DNA from: CAIMUX01 sp964473865
Lineage (GTDB): Bacteria; Eisenbacteria; RBG-16-71-46; CAIMUX01
Assembly: GCA_964473865.1 (NCBI GenBank)
Contig: CAYYQN010000024.1
Location: 3,398 to 67,397 of the forward strand
Direction: 5' to 3'
DNA length: 64,000 nt
Shown piece by piece: positions 43,784-51,950 of this stretch. The first letter of the stretch is position 1, and every line of letters starts with the position of its first letter. The translations under genes were made by a program, and so were the position numbers. The notes beneath the pieces are model-generated. The model searched no databases and was not told the origin of the DNA. It saw only the letters and a program-made list of their open reading frames with translations.

Positions 43784-44902
43784 TCACTTGTGGGACGCGT
43801 GCTTGTAGAACGGGCGCTCCACCACGCGGGCGGGCACCTTGGCGCCCCGGACATCCACTTCCAGCGCCGTGCCGACCGCCGCCAGCGCCGGGGGCACGAA
43901 CCCGAGTCCCATCCCCTGTTTGAGGGAAGGACAGAACCCGCCGCTCGTCGCCACGCCGACCTCCCGCCCTCCCGCGAACAGCGCCTGGCCATGGCGAGGC
44001 ATCCGCTGTCCCTCGACGGCGAAGCCGACCAGGGTGCGCTTCAGACCCGCCGCCTTCTGTGCGGCGAGCGCGTTCTTGCCGAAGAAGTCGGTCTTCTTCA
44101 TCTTCACGGTCCAACCGATGCCGGCCTCGAGCGGACTCACGTCGAGGTTCAGCTCGTTGCCGTAGAGGCAATAGCACATCTCGAGGCGCAGCGTGTCGCG
44201 GGCGCCCAGGCCGATGGGGGCCGCGCCGATCGATTCCCCCGCCTTGAGGATGGCGCGCCAGAGTTCCCGCGCGCGTCCGGCGGGTACATAGATCTCGAAT
44301 CCGTCTTCCCCGGTATAGCCGTTCCGGGAGACCAGGACACCCGGTATGCCGGCCACGGTGGCGACCGCGAACCGGTAGTAGCCGACGGCGCTGAGATCGG
44401 CATCCACCAGAGGCTGCACGGTCTCCTCGGCCCGGGGCCCCTGGTAGGCGAGCTGAGCCAGGTCCTGGCTGCGGTCGCGTACTTCGACGGGAGCGCCCAC
44501 CCAGGCCAGGGCGCGGGTGCTCAACCAGTCCCAGATCCGGGTGAGATTGCCGGCGTTGGCCACGATCATGACACGGTCGGCCAGCCGATAGACGGTCACG
44601 TCGTCCAGGACGCCGCCATCCTCCCGGCACATCGCCGCATAGAGGAGCTGCCCCGGTTCCGCCTTTTCCAGGTCGTTGGTGATGAGATCGTGAACGAACG
44701 CGACCGCGCCGGGGCCGGTGACCTCGAAGCGCCCCATGTGGGACACGTCAAACAGCCCGGCGGCGGTGCGGACGATTTCGTGTTCGCGGAGGATCCCCGC
44801 GGGATACTGCACCGGCATTTCCCACTGGTTGAAGTCCACCAGTTTGGCCTGGTGGTTCACGTGCTCGTGGAACAACGGAGTCCGCTTCAGAGTACCGCCC
44901 AT
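43784..44902 (-). CDS. gcvT: Glycine cleavage system T protein (aminomethyltransferase)
   Basis: 372 residues. It transfers the methylene from GcvH to tetrahydrofolate and releases ammonia. Motifs: TPLFHEHVNHQAKLVDFNQW, FDVSHMGRFEVTGPGA, LVSRNGYTGEDGFEIYVPAG and RDTLRLEMCYCLYGNEL (folate pocket). The ATG at 44902 has GGAAGGGAGGAGGG just upstream; 22 further residues in frame are not homologous. It is the first gene of an eight-gene operon reaching to 36311. A minus-strand extended -10 (TGG-TACCGT, 44942-44947) lies 39 bases upstream. Confidence 0.97.
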   Translation of the reverse strand: MGGTLKRTPLFHEHVNHQAKLVDFNQWEMPVQYPAGILREHEIVRTAAGLFDVSHMGRFEVTGPGAVAFVHDLITNDLEKAEPGQLLYAAMCREDGGVLDDVTVYRLADRVMIVANAGNLTRIWDWLSTRALAWVGAPVEVRDRSQDLAQLAYQGPRAEETVQPLVDADLSAVGYYRFAVATVAGIPGVLVSRNGYTGEDGFEIYVPAGRARELWRAILKAGESIGAAPIGLGARDTLRLEMCYCLYGNELNLDVSPLEAGIGWTVKMKKTDFFGKNALAAQKAAGLKRTLVGFAVEGQRMPRHGQALFAGGREVGVATSGGFCPSLKQGMGLGFVPPALAAVGTALEVDVRGAKVPARVVERPFYKHASHK

Positions 44903-45228
44903 ACCCCCCTCCTCCCTTCCTTTGGACCCGATCAGCCATCGACGGTACCACAACGAGAGGCGTCGCATCCACGATCGACTGCCGCGCCTGCGGCCGGAGC
45001 CCGGGTCGCGGGATTCGGTCGCAACTGGGCGGGTGCCACTCTCCCGCCTTTCGGGAACACGACAGCCCGTGAACGATTCCGCTGCCGAGTCGGGGATCTC
45101 CGGGCCGGGCCGGGACTGGCCCCGCCAAGGCCCGTGTGGCGCCTCTTCCGGCGGCCTCCGGATCGGAAGCTCGAGGGCTGTTTCCTTCGAGCCGGGACTT
45201 CGCGGCGTCGGCAGGTCTTGGTGTGGCT
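44903..45228. other. Upstream region of the gcv operon
   Basis: 326 bases without a gene. Minus-strand TGG-TACCGT (TACCGT at 44942-44947) is a likely extended -10, giving a 33-base leader. A GGCGGG/CCCGCC hairpin with an AGAGTGGCA loop lies at about 45028-45048, upstream of that -10. I checked for a glycine riboswitch because of GGGAGAG in this hairpin; the matching conserved CTCAGG/GGACAG parts are missing, so none is called. A GCTCGA/TCGAGC stem at 45169-45192 is a weak terminator candidate for the gene ending at 45229. Confidence 0.4.
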
Positions 45229-46539
45229 TCAGCGCACGCCCGGCGACCGCTCCACTGACGTCGTGATCAGGGCAGACGTCGTCGCCCCGTAACCGTGACC
45301 GGTTGGACCCCAGTAGTTGAAGCCCGCGATCATCGCGACCACTCCGACTGAGTCAGCGATGTAGTACTCGATCTCGACGCCCGAGTCCTGATAGCCCACG
45401 ATGGCGATATCAGTCCGCCCAGCCGCGTAGTGGACGCGGATCACATGGTGAAAGACCCCGGCTGGAGTCGCCACCACCGTGAGGCCCTCGCACTGCGCAT
45501 GGTCGTGCCACGCCTGGATTCCCGGAACCCAGGACGTGCTCCGCAGCTCATCCGCGAAACTGCTCACGCACGGCGATTCTGGCTGTGATCCATCGAAGAG
45601 CAGGCGCGGATAGGTCTCCCAGACTTTGACGGCAATCGTGTCCGAGGCCGGCGGCGGATAGTCCGGATGGAAGGGCGGGATCATCCACGCCTTCGCTCCC
45701 TCCATGGTCACGGCGAAGGGCCACCCGCCGTCGGATGATTCGAGCACGTGATACGAACGATCTCCGTACGTCTCATCCCCGATGACCCGGGTGTCTGAGG
45801 TGTCCGAGCTGCAACGGAGGTGGTTGTCTTCGTTGTAGCTGGTCTGCCGCAGTTTCCAGTACGTCCAGCTCAATCCGGTGTCGACCGGCCAGTCGAAGGA
45901 TGAATGGTCTACGCGCGGATCATCGTCGTCCACGATGGTCACGGTGATGGTGGAGTGCCTCGGATCGACGCCGATGTCCGGCGTTGTCGACTCCAGAACC
46001 AGGGTGAACTGCTCGTCTGGTTCCGGGATCGTATCGTTCTGTACCGTCGTCCCCAACGGACAGCCCCACTCGAAGGACCAGAACTCCGCCTGGCCCGGCG
46101 AGAACTCCAAGGGGATATCGTGGGCATAGAAGTCACTGCCCTCGCTCGCGGTGCCCGCCCGCGTGCGTACTCGGAACCCCGCCTTCCCCTCCGTCACGTT
46201 CCGGCGGACCTTCCAGTAGACTTCCCAGCCCCGGCCAAACGCTCCCGAACCTTCGGCGACGACACAGTGCGTCGAGTCTTGCCGATAGACCGCTCCCCCC
46301 GGACCGATCTCAAGAAAGAGCCGGGATCCGCTTGGAGCCGGGGGCTGTGGACATGGATTCGGACTGCAGACCCCACTACTGGTCCACGTTCCGACGCAAG
46401 CGGCCTGCGCCGTTATGGTACAGGTGCCCGCCGGGGCACAGCAGGACCCGGCAGGTTGCGCTACTGTCGGGTTGTCGTCCCCTCCACACCCGATGAGGAG
46501 GGTCACCAACGTCACACTCAGGACGCAAGGCCTGCGCAT
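45229..46539 (-). CDS. Lipoprotein with Cys-rich segment and Calx-beta-like domain
   Basis: 436 residues from an ATG at 46539 with GGAGG 7 bases ahead. Lipobox LIGC (VTLLIGCGGDD) gives lipidation at about residue 18. Next is one Cys-rich unit (GSCCAPAGTCTITAQAACVG...CSPNPCP) of the same type as the three in the mosaic protein at 23373-29441. A Calx-beta-like domain spans about residues 75-205, ending STITVTIVDDDDPRV with acidic calcium-type residues. The C-terminal 230 residues are an unrecognised beta-rich domain (GDETYGDRSYHVLESSDGGW). Single gene with its own promoter; likely a surface protein of unknown ligand. Confidence 0.75.
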   Translation of the reverse strand: MRRPCVLSVTLVTLLIGCGGDDNPTVAQPAGSCCAPAGTCTITAQAACVGTWTSSGVCSPNPCPQPPAPSGSRLFLEIGPGGAVYRQDSTHCVVAEGSGAFGRGWEVYWKVRRNVTEGKAGFRVRTRAGTASEGSDFYAHDIPLEFSPGQAEFWSFEWGCPLGTTVQNDTIPEPDEQFTLVLESTTPDIGVDPRHSTITVTIVDDDDPRVDHSSFDWPVDTGLSWTYWKLRQTSYNEDNHLRCSSDTSDTRVIGDETYGDRSYHVLESSDGGWPFAVTMEGAKAWMIPPFHPDYPPPASDTIAVKVWETYPRLLFDGSQPESPCVSSFADELRSTSWVPGIQAWHDHAQCEGLTVVATPAGVFHHVIRVHYAAGRTDIAIVGYQDSGVEIEYYIADSVGVVAMIAGFNYWGPTGHGYGATTSALITTSVERSPGVR

Positions 46540-46603
46540 CCATTCGCCTCCTCGTTCGCAAAGCGCCATGCGACCTCAAACGATGCGAGTCCATGGGGAC
46601 CCG

Positions 46604-46609
46604 ATTCTA
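46604..46609 (-). promoter_or_regulatory. Predicted -10 of the Calx-beta lipoprotein gene
   Basis: Minus-strand TAGAAT, a five-of-six match, with no good -35. It predicts a start near 46597 and a 58-base leader. Confidence 0.4.
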
Positions 46610-46711
46610 AGTCCCACGCGGCAGCACGAAGAAGCCCGTTTTCGCTGATAGGTGCCCCCCGGGGCGCCTTTCTGCCCCGATCCTCCAAGCCCTAAGTTGC
46701 CGGCGAGGGTC

Positions 46712-46741
46712 TTGGCCACCTTCCGTCGCACGGTGTAGGCT
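46712..46741 (+). promoter_or_regulatory. Predicted promoter placing the start of mRNA at the ATG of 46749 (leaderless)
   Basis: -35 TTGGCC (46712-46717), 18-base spacer, -10 TAGGCT (46736-46741), then 7 bases to the ATG at 46749. This spacing predicts transcription starting at or next to the A of ATG, which fits the absence of any Shine-Dalgarno. Confidence 0.4.
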
Positions 46742-46748
46742 GGCCGGC

Positions 46749-48497
46749 ATGAAGACTCCCCATCGCACGACCCCACCGAGGAAACGCGTCGCATCTCGAC
46801 CGCGGGAGACCCAATGGATCGGGGGCAGAGTGCCGGTCCCCTTCTACATCACCGAGGGGACGCCGTACCGGCCGGAGATCACCATCTGGCTGGAGCTGCC
46901 GGCAGACATGGTGGTCTTCTACCGGCTGCACCACCCCACGGAGGGGCCGGTTCCGTTCGGCGACACGCTGCGGCAGGCGATGGAGACGCCCATGGTCGGC
47001 CCGCCGCGAACGCCGCGGAGCGTACGGGTGGCAGACGCGAGCCTGGCCGCCGAGATTGGGCGGGCTTGTCCCGGGATTCCGGTCGTGGAGGCGCCCACAC
47101 CTGAGCTGCAGCGGTTCGTCGAGGAGATGGCCGCGGCCACCGCCGCCCACGAAGACGTCGAGAGACCGAGCTACTTCGAAGGGGGACGGATCGGGGCGGA
47201 GGCCATCGAGGCATTCTTCGTTGCGGCGCAGACACTCTATCGGGTCGCGCCCTGGAAGTCAGTGGGAGACGACCTCTTCCTTCGCGTGGACATACCCGAC
47301 TGCGAAGTCCGCGGCGGGTGTCTTTCCATTGTCGGCGCGCTGGGTCAGAACATCGGGTGGGTCCTTTTCCCATCGTACTCCGGACTTCAGCGGTTCATCG
47401 CCGCGACCGAAGCGGAGCCGTCTCCCGGCCGGCCGGTCGACCTCGGAACCACCGCCCTCGCTCTCTGCTATGAGGCCGGCTCCGACCTGCCCCCCGCCAT
47501 GTACCGCGAGGTCCTGGACAACGGATGGCCGGTCGCCGACGCCAGGGCTTACCCGGTCTTGCACCATCGTGACCGGGACGGCCTCCCCCGGCCGCTGACT
47601 TCACGCGACATCCGGATCTCCTCGATGCTCTCCGCCTCGCTGGCTTCTTTCTGCGTCAAGCACAGCCGCAGCCTCGAGCGCGGCCGATCCACCGACCCCG
47701 TCTGCGAGTCCTGGTTTGGGGCGGACGATATCGAAGTCCGCTTCACGGTCCCGTATGAAGCCGGGGTGCTGTTCGACGTCAACCTGGCGCGGCTCCGCCC
47801 GCCCGACATGACCCGGTGGCTGCAACGGAAGATCGTTCCCCGGATGGCGCGCTACGCCGCAAAGCGCTTCGGCACGGCCTGGCCCCTCCCGGCGCTCAAA
47901 CCGTTCCGCCCTGCGGACGACCCGGACTCCGCCGGACTCGAGCCGCTGGTCTGGGCCTGGGCGTTCTTCGGTTGCGCCTTCGAGCGAAAGACGCTCGTCC
48001 AGTGGTTTCTCGAGGGGCAGGCCGGGAAGGTGTCCCGGCCCGATCGCATCTGGCTAGAGGCCCAGGACGCCGCATGGCTTTCGGTGTGGGAGTTCCAGAC
48101 CGCGGTCCCGGGGCGCAGCCTCACCCTGCGGGATCTCCTCACCGGGGAGACGCGCGAGGTGCCGGAGCCGGCCGAGTTCGGATCCGCGCAGAGGCGGGGC
48201 GCCCTGTTGGCGCGCGTCGTGGACCATCAGGGGGCCTCCACGCTCGCGGGTGTGCATTCCCAGGGCCTCTCTTGCGACGAGGCGGCCGGCGTCGTGCAGC
48301 AGATGCGTGCTCGACTGCGGCGCAAGGGCGTCGTCTCCGCAGATCGGCTGCGCAAGGAGGCGAGCGGCGCCTGCCTGATACGCTATTGGGAGGAGGCCGT
48401 GGAGAAGCGCTCCCTTCGGGCCGCGCCTTCGCCGGACTCGCCGAGCCCCGGCGGTGACGGCCCGCCGCCCCGCGGCAATCCCGCCGGTCCGCGGTGA
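46749..48497 (+). CDS. Uncharacterised protein, DUF6930/SEC-C-neighbour-like, paired with a lone acyltransferase
   Basis: 582 residues, cytoplasmic, no signal or membrane helix. Two similar halves can be seen: RPEITIWLELPADMVVFYRL with RSVRVADASLAAEIGRACPG, and DDLFLRVDIPDCEVRGGCLS with LSIVGALGQNIGWVLFPSYS, resembling DUF6930/DUF7309-type domains (from memory). The C-terminal part (WLSVWEFQTAVPGRSLTLRD, DLLTGETREV, LLARVVDHQGASTLAGVHSQ) resembles the region that often accompanies SEC-C zinc motifs; no SEC-C cysteines follow, and a Pro/Gly-rich tail ends the protein. The ATG has no Shine-Dalgarno and may be leaderless. Function unknown. The gene is 9 bases upstream of the acyltransferase-like gene, so the pair is probably one unit. 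Confidence 0.6.
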   Translation: MKTPHRTTPPRKRVASRPRETQWIGGRVPVPFYITEGTPYRPEITIWLELPADMVVFYRLHHPTEGPVPFGDTLRQAMETPMVGPPRTPRSVRVADASLAAEIGRACPGIPVVEAPTPELQRFVEEMAAATAAHEDVERPSYFEGGRIGAEAIEAFFVAAQTLYRVAPWKSVGDDLFLRVDIPDCEVRGGCLSIVGALGQNIGWVLFPSYSGLQRFIAATEAEPSPGRPVDLGTTALALCYEAGSDLPPAMYREVLDNGWPVADARAYPVLHHRDRDGLPRPLTSRDIRISSMLSASLASFCVKHSRSLERGRSTDPVCESWFGADDIEVRFTVPYEAGVLFDVNLARLRPPDMTRWLQRKIVPRMARYAAKRFGTAWPLPALKPFRPADDPDSAGLEPLVWAWAFFGCAFERKTLVQWFLEGQAGKVSRPDRIWLEAQDAAWLSVWEFQTAVPGRSLTLRDLLTGETREVPEPAEFGSAQRRGALLARVVDHQGASTLAGVHSQGLSCDEAAGVVQQMRARLRRKGVVSADRLRKEASGACLIRYWEEAVEKRSLRAAPSPDSPSPGGDGPPPRGNPAGPR

Positions 48498-48506
48498 GCT
48501 GAGACC

Positions 48507-49538
48507 GTGACGGTATCGTCTGCGTCCCGGCCCCGCCGGGAACGGATCCGGCCGGAGGAGACTGCTCTCTTGTTCCCCACCGGCGGCTACCACTGGCCGG
48601 GGATGGGCGCCGACATCGATGCCGGCCCGCGGCGCGCGATCCTGGATCGCGTCCAGTCGGCGATCGAGCCGCTCGGCGTGCCCGCGGGAGCCCTTCGCCG
48701 GCTGATGGCAGGCGCCGATCAGGCCCGGCGCGACCGCGGCCCTGCGGGCTGGACCTGGTCCGGGGACTTCCCACTCAGCATGGTGGCGCAGATGGCGCTC
48801 GGCTTCGCCCTCGCGGAGGCGTTCATCGAGCGTCGCGGCGCGCCCTGCCTTCTCGCGGGCGAAAGCATGGGCGAGCTCGCGGCCTACTGCGTGGCCGGGG
48901 CGCTGCCGCTGGAAGATGCCGCGAGGCTCACGTACCGTTGGGCTCACGATCTCGAGATGGCGTCCGCGACTCTCGACCTGCGCATGGCGGTGGTCGAGGA
49001 TCTGTCCGAGGAGGCGTTCGCGACGTTCGCGGAGAGCCAGCAGGCCGGCATCGTGGTCACGGAAGCGCCGCACCTGTTCGTGGTGGCCCTCCCTCCGGCC
49101 AACCTCCCCGCGCTGGACCGGGAAGTGACCCGGCGGGGCGGACACGTGCTGGTCTCGAACAACCCCTGCGCCGCCCACGAACCGCGTCTGGCGGGAGCCG
49201 CACGGATCTGGTCGGAGCACGAGCGGTTCCTCGAGGACCTCCCCTTTGCAGCGCCCCGGATTCCCCTGTTGTCCACGCTGCGCCCGGCGGAACCTCTGGC
49301 GGACCCGGCGGCGCTGCGGCAAAACCGCGTGGACACCACGTTCCATCGGGTGCGTTGGGGAGAAACGCTGGCGGCGTTGCTGGGTTTGGGGGTGCGCCAG
49401 GTCATCCTCTTCGGGCCAACCTCGAGCGGCTACGCGCTGAAGAAGCTTCGCGGGGAGGATGCGCGGCTGGCACCCCTGCGGATTGCGGTGATCGGCACGC
49501 TGGAGGGGTTGGCGCGGGCGACCGGAACCCGGTCTTGA
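48507..49538 (+). CDS. Stand-alone acyltransferase-domain protein (FabD/PKS AT-like), atypical
   Basis: 343 residues, GTG start. The fold of malonyl-CoA:ACP transacylases is recognisable: nucleophile Ser120 in LLAGESMGELAAYCVAGALP, the carboxylate-binding Arg equivalent Arg144 (RLTYRWA), and the catalytic His224 in LVSNNPCAAHEPRL; spacings match FabD. The N-terminal oxyanion motif FPGQGSQ is changed to FPTGGYHWPGMG, so the usual Gln is missing. There is no ketosynthase, ACP or other fatty acid gene nearby, and it follows the DUF-type gene by 9 bases. It may act on an unusual acyl donor or be a binding protein. Not the housekeeping FabD by context. Confidence 0.75.
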   Translation: MTVSSASRPRRERIRPEETALLFPTGGYHWPGMGADIDAGPRRAILDRVQSAIEPLGVPAGALRRLMAGADQARRDRGPAGWTWSGDFPLSMVAQMALGFALAEAFIERRGAPCLLAGESMGELAAYCVAGALPLEDAARLTYRWAHDLEMASATLDLRMAVVEDLSEEAFATFAESQQAGIVVTEAPHLFVVALPPANLPALDREVTRRGGHVLVSNNPCAAHEPRLAGAARIWSEHERFLEDLPFAAPRIPLLSTLRPAEPLADPAALRQNRVDTTFHRVRWGETLAALLGLGVRQVILFGPTSSGYALKKLRGEDARLAPLRIAVIGTLEGLARATGTRS

Positions 49539-49563
49539 GAGGGAATCCCGGCACTGTTATACT
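49535..49563 (+). promoter_or_regulatory. Predicted strong promoter of the BNR-repeat gene
   Basis: -35 TTGAGA (49535-49540), 17-base spacer, -10 TATACT (49558-49563) preceded by TGT. It overlaps the stop codon of the acyltransferase gene. The start near 49570 gives a leader of about 195 bases. Confidence 0.65.
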
Positions 49564-49765
49564 CGTGGGTGATCGTTCGAAGGAGGGCGCACGTGCGTCC
49601 TCGGGGCGCCCGGTACCAGCTCGTCGCTGCTGTTCCACCGGCATCCTGGAGCTTCGGTGCCTCTTGCGTCTGCCCCTGCCGTGCCGGCGCTCTGCTTCCA
49701 TCCGGGCGTTTCGTCGCGCGGCACCGGCAGACCCGTTCCCTGGCTCCATCAGGAAGGAGATCGCC

Positions 49766-51922
49766 ATGTCGCACAACGCCAAGGTTCGGCAGGCAGAGAA
49801 GAACTGCCCCGGATTCCTGCTCAGGCTCTGGATTGCGCTGTTCCTGCTCGGATCTGCCACGGTCCCGGGCGCCGGGCGCGAATACAACTGGGAAGCGACC
49901 AACGGCCCCCAGGGCGGCGTCGTCTGGACGCTGGCCAACACGCCCGGCGGCGCAATCCTGGTCGGCACCGAGTCCGGCGGGTTGTTCCGCTCCAGCGACG
50001 GCGGCGACACCTGGTACCCGGTCGAGCTCGCCTGGCCCTGCTGCAACTACAGCGTGCCGGCGCTGGCGGTGGCGGACAATGTGATCTACGCCGGCACCTG
50101 GGGCGGCGGCGTGCACCTGTCGGTTGACGACGGGGAGACATGGTCGGCGGCCGGGGCGATTCCCGGCGAGGGGTATCCAATCGTCAGCAGCCTGGCCGCC
50201 TGCGTCTTCGGGAGTCGGGTCTACGCCGGAGGGAACTTCGGCGTGGCAGTCTCCTCTGACCAGGGCGCTTCCTGGTCGCCCCTCAGCAGCGGGTTGCCGT
50301 CCGGCGTGTGGGTCCGCGGTCTGGCGCTGCGCGGTCCGGTGCTGTTCGCTCGGCTCGACGACACGGTGTACCGTCTCGACCCCGAGAGTCAGGTCTGGGC
50401 CTCCTGGACCGACGGTCTGCCCGTGCCGCCGGTGGTGCAGTCGCTCTGCAACACCGCCGACGCGCTCTTCGTCGCCGGACACGAAGGAGGGGTTCACCAT
50501 CTCGACTGTGGCGACAGTACCTGGGTGCCCATGAACGACGGCCTCTTCGACGACAATGTGGACGCGCTCATCGACGTCGACGGCGCCTTCTATGCCGGAC
50601 TCATGGGGGGAGGGGTATTTCGCCGGGATCCGGTGTCCCGCTGGTGGGATCCGGTGAACAGCGGCCTGTGGAACACCGACATCCGCGCCATGGGCCGGCA
50701 CCGGCGGAGCCCGCTCGCCGGATCCTACGGAGCCGGTGTCTTCCTCTACGACCCGGACGGCCAGAGCTGGGAGGCGCGCAACGAGGGGATCCACGCGCCC
50801 GGAATCCGCGGCATTGTCGTGGACGGAACGTACGTCTATGCCGGGAGCTTCGGGGCCGGCGTCGGGGTGTCGCCTGACGAGGGCGCGACCTGGCAGACCT
50901 CGGTTGACGGCCTGGAGGCGGTCTTCGTCAACGCCATGGCGATCGCCGACGGCGATGTCTACGCCGGCACCTGGAACGGCGTCTGGAAGTCCGTCGATCA
51001 GGGGCAGAGCTGGAGCCCGTCCGGACTGCAGGGCGACGGGGTCATGAGCCTGGTCGCTCCCTCGTCCACCCTCTACGCGGGCTTGTACAGCGGGGGGGTG
51101 TGGTCCTCCGAAAACGGCGGCGCCACCTGGGATCCGCTGGGAGACGGCTTGCCCGCGTCCCGGGTGCAAGGGATCACGGTCCTCGGCTCCGATGTGTACG
51201 CCGCGGTGAACGGATTCGGAGTCTACGCGCTCCGGACGGGAGAGACGGCCTGGGTGCCGATAAACACGGACCTGCCCGAGACGGACCTCTGGGCGCTCGC
51301 CACCCATGGAGGCACCCTCTTCGTCGGCCTGGGCTCCCGCGGAATCTGGAGGTGGAACGGGACAACCGAGTCCTGGGAAGCGACCGGGTACGATTCGGGC
51401 TCCGTCTCCAGTCTAGCGGACCTGGGCGCCGAGATCGCTGCCGGGGGCTGGGGAGAGTTCCTGGTCTCCGACGACGGGGGCGACACCTGGACGAACCGGA
51501 ACAGCGGACTGAGACCTTGGCTGCTCGTCTCCGCCATCGGCGCGGGTGGAGGGCGGGTCTATGCCGGGCTGGAGGGCGGCGGCGTCTATCGCACCTCCGC
51601 GGATGTCAACGCCCTGCCCCCTGCTCCCGACCCGAGCGCCGGCGCGCCCTGGACGGAACTGCGCGCCGCCCCGAATCCGTTCGGCAGGTCTTCGCACCTG
51701 TCCTTCGGCCTGACGCAGCAGGCCTTCGTGGATCTGGCCGTCTTCGATTCGGCCGGACGCCGGGTGGCAACCATCGTGGCCGGGAGACTTCCGGCCGGAC
51801 CTCATCAGCGCATCTGGAACGGAGAAACCGCGACCGGCGGCCGGGCCGCCGCCGGTCTCTACCTCATGCGTCTCGCGGTGGACGGCCGGGAGCTCACCAC
51901 CAAGGCGGTTCGGATCGACTGA
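49766..51922 (+). CDS. Secreted BNR/Asp-box repeat protein with C-terminal sorting-like domain
   Basis: 718 residues from an ATG at 49766 with AAGGAGA 6 bases ahead. The signal peptide is residues 1-36 (LLRLWIALFLLGSATVPGAG). About ten Asp-box blades follow, such as LFRSSDGGDTWYPVEL, HLSVDDGETWSAAG, VWKSVDQGQSWSP and LVSDDGGDTWTNRNSGL, the beta-propeller pattern of sialidase/sortilin/YCF48-type proteins; no catalytic sialidase residues are obvious. The last 90 residues form the FlgD-like sorting domain (AAPNPFGRSSHLSFGL, VFDSAGRRVATIV, WNGETATGGRAAAGLYLMRL). Probably an exported surface-binding protein. Its stop is 28 bases from the convergent uvrA stop. Confidence 0.85.
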   Translation: MSHNAKVRQAEKNCPGFLLRLWIALFLLGSATVPGAGREYNWEATNGPQGGVVWTLANTPGGAILVGTESGGLFRSSDGGDTWYPVELAWPCCNYSVPALAVADNVIYAGTWGGGVHLSVDDGETWSAAGAIPGEGYPIVSSLAACVFGSRVYAGGNFGVAVSSDQGASWSPLSSGLPSGVWVRGLALRGPVLFARLDDTVYRLDPESQVWASWTDGLPVPPVVQSLCNTADALFVAGHEGGVHHLDCGDSTWVPMNDGLFDDNVDALIDVDGAFYAGLMGGGVFRRDPVSRWWDPVNSGLWNTDIRAMGRHRRSPLAGSYGAGVFLYDPDGQSWEARNEGIHAPGIRGIVVDGTYVYAGSFGAGVGVSPDEGATWQTSVDGLEAVFVNAMAIADGDVYAGTWNGVWKSVDQGQSWSPSGLQGDGVMSLVAPSSTLYAGLYSGGVWSSENGGATWDPLGDGLPASRVQGITVLGSDVYAAVNGFGVYALRTGETAWVPINTDLPETDLWALATHGGTLFVGLGSRGIWRWNGTTESWEATGYDSGSVSSLADLGAEIAAGGWGEFLVSDDGGDTWTNRNSGLRPWLLVSAIGAGGGRVYAGLEGGGVYRTSADVNALPPAPDPSAGAPWTELRAAPNPFGRSSHLSFGLTQQAFVDLAVFDSAGRRVATIVAGRLPAGPHQRIWNGETATGGRAAAGLYLMRLAVDGRELTTKAVRID

Positions 51923-51950
51923 GCCGCCGATCCGCTGCGCCGCGCCGCGA

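Noticed and set aside
44903..45100. Glycine riboswitch upstream of gcvT
   Set aside because: A GGGAGAG hairpin is present but the other conserved segments of the aptamer are missing, and the hairpin lies upstream of the predicted -10.
48507..49538. Housekeeping fabD
   Set aside because: The Gln-containing FPGQGSQ motif is lost and no fatty acid synthesis gene is adjacent.
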